Positions 15,762-23,104 of a stretch of DNA of 33,430 nt are shown piece after piece (position 1 is the first letter of the stretch; each line of letters starts with the position of its first letter). The translations under genes and the position numbers were made by a program. Source of the DNA: Polaromonas sp. (GTDB lineage: Bacteria; Pseudomonadota; Gammaproteobacteria; Burkholderiales; Burkholderiaceae_C); the NCBI GenBank assembly GCA_028292045.1, contig JAQGMZ010000134.1, positions 1 to 33,430 of the forward strand, given 5' to 3'. The notes below the pieces were generated by a model. The model saw nothing but the letters and a program-made list of their open reading frames with translations, was not told the DNA's origin and did no database searches.

Positions 15762-18044
15762 ATGCATTTCGACTCCGCATTCAACGGCCTGGCCCATCAA
15801 CTGCCCAAAGGCCTGCTGGCCCGCATGCAACAGGCGCAAGGCGCTTCCGAGCGCATGGCAACTGATGCGCTGCCACGGCGCGCATTCCTGAAAATGAGCG
15901 TGGCTTCGGGCTTTGCGCTGGGGGCCTACCCGATGGGCGCCAGCGCGCAAGGCGCTGCGCCCATTGCGGCACCGGCCGGGCTCAAGCCGTTCGAGCAACC
16001 CGCCTCCTTCGTGAAAATTGACAAGGACGGCACGGTCACGGTGACCGTCAACCGGCTTGAGTTTGGCCAGGGCGTGCTGACCGCGCTGCCCATGATCCTG
16101 GCCGAAGAGCTGGACGCCGACTGGAGCAAGGTGCGGGCCGTGCACGGCAGCGCCGATGCCGCCTACGTGGACCCGGCTTTCGGCATGCACCTGACCGGCG
16201 GGTCGGGCGCGATCAAGAATTCCTACACGCAGTACCGCGAGCTGGGCGCACGGGCGCGCGCCATGCTGGTGGCGGCGGCGTCCGCCCAATGGGACATCGG
16301 CGCCGGTAGCCTGCGCACCGAAAACGGCAAGGTGATCGGCCCCGGCGGCAAGGCGCTGGCCTATGGCGATCTGGCCGAGGCGGCGATGCAGATGCCCGTG
16401 CCGCAAAAGGTCGTGCTCAAGGACCCCAAGGATTTCCGCATTATCGGCAAGGCCACCCCCCGGCTCGATGCACGCGCCAAATCCAGCGGCGCACAGAATT
16501 TCGGCATCGATGTGCAACTGCCCGGCATGCTCACGGCCGTGGTGGCGCACGCGCCGGTGTTTGGCGCCCGGCTCAAAACCGTTGACGACAGCGCGGCCAA
16601 AGCCGTCAAGGGCGTCAAGGCGGTGCTGCGCATGCCCACCGACCGGGGCGGCGAAGGCGTGGCCGTGGTGGCGACCGGCTACTGGGCCGCCAAGCAGGGC
16701 CGCGATGCGCTGAAGCTGGAATGGGACGCTTCGGCCGTCGAAAAGGTTGACAGCGCCGCGCAGCTGGCCAGCTACCAGGCCCTGGCCAAAAAGACCGGTT
16801 TGGTGAAGTTCGATGCCGACATGGGCGCCTTGGCCGGCGCGCCGAAGAAAATCAGCGCGGAATTCAGCTTTCCGTACCTGGCCCATGCACCCATGGAGCC
16901 GCTCAACTGCACCGTCCAGGTCACAGGCCAGGGAGCCGAGGCCAAGGCCAGTTTGTGGCTGGGCACGCAGATGCCGGGTTTTGACGCGGTGGCCGCAGCC
17001 AAGGTGCTGGGCGTGGCGCTGCAGAACGTCAAGGTCAACGTGCAGATGGCCGGCGGCGGTTTCGGGCGGCGCGGCGTGCCCACGGCGGACTATGTGGTTG
17101 AAGCCTGCACGGTGGCCAAGGCCGCCCGCGCCGCCGGCCTGGACGTGCCGGTGCGCGTGATGTGGAGCCGCGAGGACGACATCAAGGGCGGCTACTACCG
17201 GCCCATGCACGTTCACCGCGCCGAGATCGGCTTTGACGCCAAGGGCAAGGTGCTGGCCTGGGACCATGTGGTGGTGGGCCAGTCGATTGCCCAAGGCACG
17301 CCTTTCGAAAGCTTCATGGTCAAGGACGGCATCGACAACACCGCGCTCGAAGGCATGCGCGACCCCTACGATGTGCCCATGCGCCTGTCGGTGCACCACC
17401 CCAAGGTCAACGTGCCGGTGCTGTGGTGGCGCAGCGTGGGCTCGACCCACACGGCGTTCGTGATGGAAACATTGATCGACGAGATTGCCCGCGCCACCCA
17501 GCAGGACCCCGTGGCCTACCGGCTGCAGCTGCTGGGCGACAAGCATCCGCGCCACAAGGCGGCCTTGCTGCTGGCGGTCGCGCAGTCGGGGTACGGCAAG
17601 CGCAAGCTGCCTGCCGGGCAGGCCTGGGGCGTGGCGGTGCATGAATCGTTCAACACCGTGGTGGCCTACGTGGCCGAAGCGTCGGTCACCAAGGGCGTTC
17701 CCAAGCTGCATGCGGTCACGGCGGGCGTGCACTGCAACTTGGCGGTCAACCCCAAGACCATCGAAGCCCAGGTGCAGGGCGCCGCGCTGATGGGCCTTAG
17801 CACCTGCCTGCCCGGCGCGGCCATCACCCTGAAGGACGGCGTGGTCGAGCAAAGCAACTTTGGCGACTACGTGGTGGCGCGCATAACGGACATGCCGCGC
17901 ATCGCGGTTCACCTGGTGCCCAGCGCCGATGCGCCCACGGGCATGGGCGAGCCGGGGCTGCCGCCGCTGGCGCCTGCGTTTGCCAATGCGCTGGCCCAGC
18001 TGACCGGCCAGCCGCTCCGGGCCTTGCCGTTCAAGCTGGCTTGA
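15762..18044 (+). CDS. Tat-exported molybdopterin-binding subunit, xanthine dehydrogenase family (isoquinoline 1-oxidoreductase beta-like)
   Basis: A 760-residue Mo subunit of the IorB/aldehyde-dehydrogenase branch. A twin-arginine signal LPRRAFLKMS (R39-R40) followed by a hydrophobic stretch sends the folded complex to the periplasm; about 38 residues precede the arginines, as is usual in this branch. Cofactor-binding sequences include MAGGGFGRRGVPTADYVVEA and WWRSVGSTHTAFVMET, and the catalytic Glu lies in GMGEPGLPPLAPAFANAL near the C-terminus. It would hydroxylate an N-heterocycle or oxidise an aldehyde using water, with electrons leaving through the 2Fe-2S subunit. No cytochrome subunit gene is adjacent, so the final acceptor is unclear. 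XdhC follows after 3 bp. The exact substrate cannot be inferred. Confidence 0.94.
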   Translation: MHFDSAFNGLAHQLPKGLLARMQQAQGASERMATDALPRRAFLKMSVASGFALGAYPMGASAQGAAPIAAPAGLKPFEQPASFVKIDKDGTVTVTVNRLEFGQGVLTALPMILAEELDADWSKVRAVHGSADAAYVDPAFGMHLTGGSGAIKNSYTQYRELGARARAMLVAAASAQWDIGAGSLRTENGKVIGPGGKALAYGDLAEAAMQMPVPQKVVLKDPKDFRIIGKATPRLDARAKSSGAQNFGIDVQLPGMLTAVVAHAPVFGARLKTVDDSAAKAVKGVKAVLRMPTDRGGEGVAVVATGYWAAKQGRDALKLEWDASAVEKVDSAAQLASYQALAKKTGLVKFDADMGALAGAPKKISAEFSFPYLAHAPMEPLNCTVQVTGQGAEAKASLWLGTQMPGFDAVAAAKVLGVALQNVKVNVQMAGGGFGRRGVPTADYVVEACTVAKAARAAGLDVPVRVMWSREDDIKGGYYRPMHVHRAEIGFDAKGKVLAWDHVVVGQSIAQGTPFESFMVKDGIDNTALEGMRDPYDVPMRLSVHHPKVNVPVLWWRSVGSTHTAFVMETLIDEIARATQQDPVAYRLQLLGDKHPRHKAALLLAVAQSGYGKRKLPAGQAWGVAVHESFNTVVAYVAEASVTKGVPKLHAVTAGVHCNLAVNPKTIEAQVQGAALMGLSTCLPGAAITLKDGVVEQSNFGDYVVARITDMPRIAVHLVPSADAPTGMGEPGLPPLAPAFANALAQLTGQPLRALPFKLA

Positions 18045-18047
18045 CGC

Positions 18048-19073
18048 ATGGAAAGCCTTGACCTGCGCGTGCTGGCCGATGCCCTGGCGTGGCGGCGCGC
18101 CGGTCACGCGGTGACGCTGGTGACCGTGGTCGAAACCTGGGGCAGCGCCCCGCGCCCACCCGGCGCGCTGCTGGCCGTGCGCGCCGACGGCGTGGTGAGC
18201 GGCTCGGTGTCGGGCGGTTGCATCGAGGACGACCTGATTGCGCAAACCAAAGCCGCTTTTCACGAGCGCGGCGCAAGCCAGGCGCAGTTGCCGGAGCGGC
18301 CGTCCATGCTGGCCTACGGCGTCAGCAAGGAAGAAGCCGCCCGCTTCGGCCTGCCCTGCGGCGGCACCCTGCGCCTGGTGCGCGAGCCGCTGGTGGACAC
18401 GGACTGGGTGGAAGCGGTGCTGGACCGCACCGCCCGGCACGAACTGGTGGCGCGGCAGCTGACCCTGGCCACCGGCGCGGTGCGCTTGACGACTGCCACG
18501 CGCGGGCAGGCGATGCATTTCGACGGCAGCGTGCTGTCGTGCATGTTCGGTCCCCGGTGGCGGCTGCTGCTGATCGGCGCGGGGCAGTTGTCGCAGGCGG
18601 TGGCGCAGATCGCGCAGATGCTTGATTTTGAGGTGCTGGTGTGCGACCCGCGCGAGGAATACGCCGCCGCATTGCGCATGCCTGGCGTGCAACGGGTCAT
18701 GGGCATGCCCGACGATGTGGTCAAGGCCCTGGTGCCCGATGCGCACACCGCCATCGTGGCGCTCACGCACGACCCCAAGCTCGACGACATGGCTTTGCTC
18801 GAGGCGCTGGTGTCCGGGGCGTTTTATGTCGGCGCGCTGGGCTCCCGGCGCAACCAGGAAACCCGCAAAAAACGCCTGGCCGAGCATTTCGACCTGACGC
18901 CCGGTATGTTGGCGCGGCTGCATGGACCGGTCGGTTTGTCCATTGGCGCCAAGACACCCGCCGAAATCGCGGTGTCGGTGATGGCGCAGATCATCCAGGT
19001 CAAGAACGCAGCGCCTGCTGTTCAACCTGTGCCGGCGCATGCCCTTTGCTTGCCAGACCACCCACCGTCCTGA
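18048..19073 (+). CDS. XdhC/CoxF-family molybdenum cofactor insertion protein
   Basis: A 341-residue member of the XdhC family, cytoplasmic chaperones that bind and sulfurate the molybdenum cofactor and hand it to xanthine-dehydrogenase-type enzymes. The N-terminal domain shows GSAPRPPGALLAV (32-44) and SGSVSGGCIEDD (51-62). The C-terminal Rossmann domain starts with RLLLIGAGQLSQAVAQIA and includes the VALTHDPKLDD and GALGSRRN blocks. It starts 3 bp after the Mo subunit, clearly in the same operon, and its last 28 bases overlap the next gene. Its partner is therefore expected to be the enzyme encoded just upstream. Confidence 0.94.
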   Translation: MESLDLRVLADALAWRRAGHAVTLVTVVETWGSAPRPPGALLAVRADGVVSGSVSGGCIEDDLIAQTKAAFHERGASQAQLPERPSMLAYGVSKEEAARFGLPCGGTLRLVREPLVDTDWVEAVLDRTARHELVARQLTLATGAVRLTTATRGQAMHFDGSVLSCMFGPRWRLLLIGAGQLSQAVAQIAQMLDFEVLVCDPREEYAAALRMPGVQRVMGMPDDVVKALVPDAHTAIVALTHDPKLDDMALLEALVSGAFYVGALGSRRNQETRKKRLAEHFDLTPGMLARLHGPVGLSIGAKTPAEIAVSVMAQIIQVKNAAPAVQPVPAHALCLPDHPPS

Positions 19074-19603
19074 TCCTGGCCAGCGGGCGCGGCGAGCGCT
19101 TCACCGCTTCCGGCGGCCAGGGCAGCAAATTGCAGGCGATGCTGATTGGCAAAACCGTGCTGCGGCACACCCTGGACGCGGTGCGGGCCAGCGGCCTGCC
19201 CCACCACCTCGAAATTGCGCCGCATCCCGGCATGGGCGACTCGATTGCTGCGGCGGTTCTGGCCACGCAGGACGCTAACGGCTGGCTGGTGCTGCCCGGC
19301 GATCTGCCGCTGATTCAGCCGCACACGCTGCGCACAGTGGCCGACGCCTTGCAACGCCATGCCGTCGTGCTTCCCAGCTTTGAAGGCCGGCGCGGCCACC
19401 CTGTCGGATTTTCCGTGGCCTGCCGCGACGCATTGCTGGCTTTACAGGGAAATCAGGGCGCGGCGCACGTCGTCGCTGCGCATTCAGCACTGAAATTACC
19501 AGTCGGTGACGCCGGTGCCGTCACCGACATTGACACGCTTGAAGACTTGGCGCGGGTGGCGCAGTTGCTCGGCCCAGGACGCGGCAACCTCGTCAGCCGA
19601 TGA
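19046..19603 (+). CDS. MobA/MocA-like nucleotidyltransferase
   Basis: A roughly 185-residue NTP-transferase-fold protein. The nucleotide-binding start VLILASGRGERF (8-19), followed by GSKLQAMLIGKTVL and the metal Asp in LVLPGDLPLI (D86), identifies the MobA/MocA/IspD-like family; GMGDSIAAAV is typical of the MocA branch, which adds CMP to molybdopterin. It most likely makes the dinucleotide form of the cofactor for the adjacent hydroxylase. The only in-frame start near the homologous beginning is TTG 19046, inside xdhC, so the genes overlap by 28 bases; there is no clear ribosome-binding site and the start is uncertain. An ATG at 19039 is in another frame. The 3' end overlaps the convergent Lrp-type gene by 11 bases. 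Confidence 0.82.
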   Translation: MLARPPTVLILASGRGERFTASGGQGSKLQAMLIGKTVLRHTLDAVRASGLPHHLEIAPHPGMGDSIAAAVLATQDANGWLVLPGDLPLIQPHTLRTVADALQRHAVVLPSFEGRRGHPVGFSVACRDALLALQGNQGAAHVVAAHSALKLPVGDAGAVTDIDTLEDLARVAQLLGPGRGNLVSR

Positions 19604-20045
19604 ACACCAGATCGAACCGCTGCTTGGCCGAACCCACGGGTTCGCGCACGTCCACTTCGGCCACGCCAGGCAAGGAGGCCACGCTGTTGTCGATGACCAG
19701 CGCAAGTTGTTCCCGGGTTTGCCCGATCAAATACACCAGAACGTCGAAGCGGCCCAGGGTCACCCCTGAAAATGCGCAGCATTCCAGTTCTGCGATGGCC
19801 TGCGCAATGCCCGGGGCCTGGCCCGGCACCGTGCGCAGCCGCACGATGACGGCCGCCGTGTAGCCCATGGTGGCTGCATCGGCCACCAGGCCCAGGCGCA
19901 TGACCTGGTTGTCGGCCATTTTCTTCAGGCGAAGGCGCACCCTGCTTTCGGTCAGGCCGAGCAGACGCGCCACCTCGCGGTTGCTCACGCGCGCATTGTC
20001 CTTGAGCAGGTCGAGGATGACGATGTCGGTGGCGTCGAGCTTCAT
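19593..20045 (-). CDS. Lrp/AsnC-family regulator, second of a tandem pair
   Basis: A 150-residue feast/famine regulator. The N-terminal helix-turn-helix MKLDATDIVILDLLKDNARV...NREVARLLGLTESRVRLRL (about 1-42) is followed by a RAM-type ligand and oligomerisation domain (about 65-145, including GVTLGRFDVLVYLIG and LPGVAEVDV). It begins at ATG 20045, which overlaps the stop codon of the preceding Lrp-type gene (ATGA), so the two are made together. Its 3' end overlaps the convergent nucleotidyltransferase gene by 11 bases. The effector (amino acid or other small molecule) is unknown. The two paralogues are clearly different in sequence, which is compatible with hetero-oligomers. Confidence 0.92.
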   Translation of the reverse strand: MKLDATDIVILDLLKDNARVSNREVARLLGLTESRVRLRLKKMADNQVMRLGLVADAATMGYTAAVIVRLRTVPGQAPGIAQAIAELECCAFSGVTLGRFDVLVYLIGQTREQLALVIDNSVASLPGVAEVDVREPVGSAKQRFDLVFIG

Positions 20046-20557
20046 GAGGCCTGCGCCAGCGGGGACAGCGCTGCAAACTCGGTGCGGTATTTGACGATGT
20101 TTGAAATGATCATCGTCTCGCTGCTGACCACGCCTTCGATGCGCGCAAGCCGGTGGGTCACCGTGTCGTGCAGGTCCTGCAGGGATTTTGCAAGGACCAG
20201 CAGCATCAGCGGCTTGTCACCCATGACCAGGGTCACGATGGCGACGCGCTCCACGGCCGCCACGTCCCGGGCCACATCCGCCAGGGCACGCCCTCGCACG
20301 CCCAGGTCGACGCTGGCCAGAATTTCAAAACCGGCGGACCGGAAGTCGCGCTGCGCGGCAATCCGGATGGCGCCATCGGCCTCGAGCGAACGGATGCGCG
20401 CTGCCACGGTGGCCTCGGCCATGCCCAGGGCTGCGGCCAGTTCGGTGTTGGGCTGGCGCAGGTCGACCCGCAAAAGGGCGATGATCTGGCGGTCGGTGTC
20501 GTCGAGTGTGCGCAAGGAAAAACCTTTGACGGCAGGGTGCAGCTGGGGAACGGCCAT
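20042..20557 (-). CDS. Lrp/AsnC-family regulator, first of a tandem pair
   Basis: A 171-residue Lrp/AsnC protein with helix-turn-helix LDDTDRQIIALLRVDL...NTELAAALGMAEATVAARIRSL (about 18-60) and a RAM domain (about 75-155, including VERVAIVTLVMGDKPLMLLVLA). I take ATG 20557 (MAVPQLHPAVKG) as the start; the frame continues to 20602, but that extension would run into the terminator at 20581-20610 and is not protein-like. About 17 residues precede the usual Lrp N-terminus. Its stop overlaps the start of the second regulator gene. The pair follows the DUF6351 gene on the same strand but is separated from it by a strong terminator, so it needs its own promoter. Confidence 0.88.
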   Translation of the reverse strand: MAVPQLHPAVKGFSLRTLDDTDRQIIALLRVDLRQPNTELAAALGMAEATVAARIRSLEADGAIRIAAQRDFRSAGFEILASVDLGVRGRALADVARDVAAVERVAIVTLVMGDKPLMLLVLAKSLQDLHDTVTHRLARIEGVVSSETMIISNIVKYRTEFAALSPLAQAS

Positions 20558-20580
20558 CTTAGCGCCGTGCGTCCGCCCGC

Positions 20581-20610
20581 AAAAAAGGGTGCCCGCAAGC
20601 ACCCTTTTTT
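20581..20610 (-). terminator. strong rho-independent terminator after the DUF6351 gene
   Basis: AAAAAAGGGTGC (20581-20592) and GCACCCTTTTTT (20599-20610) are perfectly complementary over 12 bases with a 6-base loop, giving a GC stem and U-tract in both directions. It lies 16 bases past the stop of the minus-strand DUF6351 gene and separates it from the two Lrp-type genes. Confidence 0.92.
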
Positions 20611-20625
20611 GTCAGCGATGGCTGC

Positions 20626-22923
20626 TTACTTCGTGACGTCGAACACCAGGTTGGCGGACGAAGGGCCGAACGAAGCGTAGGGAACGACTCCCGTCTGGCC
20701 GACACCGGCCTTGGACCAGTCGCACACGCCGCTTGGAAACACCGCCTGCAAGCGGGCCAGTTCGCCAGCCAGCGGCGCTATCTTGTAGTCGCCTGCCGCC
20801 ACGGGCTTGAGGTCGCACTTGAGCTTGTTGGCCGCCAGGGGCCCGCCCGCTTCAATGCGCGGCGCAGAGTACGACGGCCAGATCGTGTTGCACTGCGAAT
20901 CGGCCTTGCTGCTCCAGGTCTGCGTCTCGGCAATGAACTGCGGAGCCGTGCTTTTGGTGAAGCAGCCGTCGACCGCGGAAGCAGGCTTGCGGGCGATGAC
21001 CTTGTCGCGCTGCGTGGCGCCAGAGGCGTCTGCCTTGTACGCCACGACCCAGTCGATGAACGATTTCCAGCCCTGGGTTGCCACTGCAGCGCCTACGGCC
21101 AGTTCTTCCGGCGTGCCGCCCGCGCCCACCGCCGCCAAAATCGGCACGCCGCCGCGCCACATGACGTGGTTGCGCGTGTCGCCATTGGCCTGCGCCATGC
21201 GCTCGCGCACCGCGAAGTGGAACCACTGGTAGTGGTAGAAGTTGTCCTCGTCGTACAGGCCCGTGGTGTCGAACACCGGAATGGCGGCCAGCCCGCCGTT
21301 GCCGTTGAGCTGCATGCCGCTCTGGTGCGCACGGCGGATCGCGCCGGCATCGCCGGTGACGCGGCCGGCCACGTAGTTGGCGTTCTGGTCGTAGCCGCCG
21401 ACCTTTTCATTCAGGTCCAGGAACTGCGTCATCGTGATCGTGCCCGCGTTCAGAGCCTGCAGGCCGTATTGCACACCCACGTTGTCGAACGGACGCAGGG
21501 CAAAGCCGGTGGCCTTGTCGACGCCGTAGATGTTGCGCGCCACGTCAAACACCGTGGGCCGGGCGCCCGTCGGATTGGTGGCGGGGTTGTAGCGAAGCGT
21601 GGTCGGGACCACCGGGTTCCAGACCGCCGACTGGTAGGGCGCACCACCCAACACGGGCAGCGTGCTCGGCGGAAGCGGGTCGATCCGTCCGGGGACCGGG
21701 TCCGTGCGACCCGACTGCAAGGCCAGGTCGTACCAGGCGCGCGCATTCTTGTGGCCGGAAACAGCCACCATCTGCCCTTCGGTCAGCGCGCCGGTGTTGG
21801 CGGCCAGGTAGTAGCGGCTGAGCAGCCTGGAGTCGAGGCCGGCCATGGAGATCGACAGCGCGTCCGGGAAGGTCGAACTGATGAATACGCCGTCAAACAG
21901 GCCCGGGTAGGCGTCGGCGAGCTGCAGGCTGGTGTACGCGCCGCCCGATCCGCCGGTGGACACGGTGAATGCCGGCACGCCAAACGTCTTGATGAAATTT
22001 TCTTTGCCCATGAGGGCACTTTCAGCCGCCAGAGTTGCATTGCAGCTGTTGGTCGGGTGGTTGAGCGAGTTGTTGAAGATGCCGTAGCCTTCGCCCAGGC
22101 GCGTCAGGTTGTCGAGCGTCAGCAGGCTCACGCCCAGCGCGGCGCCCTGGATGTACCAGCCGCCGGTGCAGCCCGAGCCGTGAACGGCCAGCAGGCGCTT
22201 GTTCCAGCCGGCAGGCGGCGTAGTCGGCGATGGCGCAGCGTCCTTGGTCGGGTCGTGCAGCACGGCGTTCTGGTAGATGCCGCGGTTCATGGTGCCGGTC
22301 TCGACGCGAACGACGAATGGAACCGTGGCGCCTGTCGCGGTGGTGGTGCTTGCCACGTCCGCCGGCAGCGCAGTGAGGCTGGTCATTGGCTTGAGTGCAC
22401 CGCCCGAGGTGGTGCGGTACACGTAGACGATCTTGGTCGGCGCCGAACAGTTGGCGTCGGTGCTGTCGCCCAGTTTGGTGCCGTCAGGCAGGGTGAACGA
22501 CTGGGTCTGGCAGATGTAGGGCGACTGGTGCGGGCCCGAGATCATGGGGCCGGTGCGCGGGTAGTTGGTGAGGCTGATCTGCGTGGCCGGGCCACCGACG
22601 CTGGCCGACAGCACGTTGGCGCCGTCTTTCAAGCCGGTGAGCAAGGCGATGCGCGTGCCCGAGTTCGCCGGGTCGGGCTTGAACAGGGCGGAAACGTCCG
22701 CGCCATTGAGCGTGACCACCACCGGATCGGCGGCGGTCAAGGCAGCGGCGGTGCGAAGCGACACCAGCGTGCTGCCGCCCGAGACAAGTTCTGGTTTGGA
22801 TGAAAGCACCTGCAGGCTGGGCGCTGCGACAGGTGCACTTGGGCTGTCGCCGCCGCATGCCGACAGGGCCAGGGTGACCACCGCAGCGGCGCAGGCGCCC
22901 AGCGGAAAGTTGTGTTGTCTCAT
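20626..22923 (-). CDS. DUF6351-family lipoprotein, alpha/beta-hydrolase-like
   Basis: A 765-residue envelope protein with a lipoprotein signal: positively charged start, hydrophobic core and lipobox LSAC (Cys23) followed by GGDS. An N-terminal Ig-like part (about 33-120) precedes a large domain that matches the DUF6351 pattern: GIYQNAVLHDP, WNKRLLAVHGSGCTGGWYIQG, and the nucleophile-elbow-like STGGSGGAYTSLQLADAYPGLFDGVFIS (Ser326 is the candidate nucleophile). Such proteins are sometimes labelled tannase or feruloyl-esterase-like; the true substrate is unknown. ATG 22923 is chosen because of AGGA seven bases upstream and because the signal peptide begins there; a longer frame to 22974 has no such support. 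A strong terminator follows directly. Confidence 0.85.
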   Translation of the reverse strand: MRQHNFPLGACAAAVVTLALSACGGDSPSAPVAAPSLQVLSSKPELVSGGSTLVSLRTAAALTAADPVVVTLNGADVSALFKPDPANSGTRIALLTGLKDGANVLSASVGGPATQISLTNYPRTGPMISGPHQSPYICQTQSFTLPDGTKLGDSTDANCSAPTKIVYVYRTTSGGALKPMTSLTALPADVASTTTATGATVPFVVRVETGTMNRGIYQNAVLHDPTKDAAPSPTTPPAGWNKRLLAVHGSGCTGGWYIQGAALGVSLLTLDNLTRLGEGYGIFNNSLNHPTNSCNATLAAESALMGKENFIKTFGVPAFTVSTGGSGGAYTSLQLADAYPGLFDGVFISSTFPDALSISMAGLDSRLLSRYYLAANTGALTEGQMVAVSGHKNARAWYDLALQSGRTDPVPGRIDPLPPSTLPVLGGAPYQSAVWNPVVPTTLRYNPATNPTGARPTVFDVARNIYGVDKATGFALRPFDNVGVQYGLQALNAGTITMTQFLDLNEKVGGYDQNANYVAGRVTGDAGAIRRAHQSGMQLNGNGGLAAIPVFDTTGLYDEDNFYHYQWFHFAVRERMAQANGDTRNHVMWRGGVPILAAVGAGGTPEELAVGAAVATQGWKSFIDWVVAYKADASGATQRDKVIARKPASAVDGCFTKSTAPQFIAETQTWSSKADSQCNTIWPSYSAPRIEAGGPLAANKLKCDLKPVAAGDYKIAPLAGELARLQAVFPSGVCDWSKAGVGQTGVVPYASFGPSSANLVFDVTK

Positions 22924-23104
22924 TGATGAATCCTGTGAAATGCCGTAAATGCCGTGCCAGCGGCAATGACGCAAAATTCAATGAGCTAACGTTGACACAT
23001 TGATTTGCGCAGCAAAATCGAGGATATATCACGCAAAACAACAATACATTGGGATAAGTACGTAGCTTGATTCTTTCTTTCGCCTTGATCGCAGGCTTGG
23101 CCCG

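Noticed and set aside
15234-19061. Very long open frame (1275 codons) on the minus strand
   Set aside because: It lies exactly antisense to the 2Fe-2S, Mo-subunit and xdhC genes, is rich in Arg, His, Gly and Gln with no domain or fold pattern, and is a typical high-GC mirror frame.
19039-19278. ATG at 19039 as a better start for the MobA-like gene, or a frameshift there
   Set aside because: It is in a different frame from the conserved nucleotidyltransferase sequence, which is intact from 19046 onward; no frameshift is needed.
20558-20602. Longer N-terminus for the first Lrp-type gene starting at 20602
   Set aside because: It would translate through a strong terminator hairpin (20581-20610) and adds no conserved residues.
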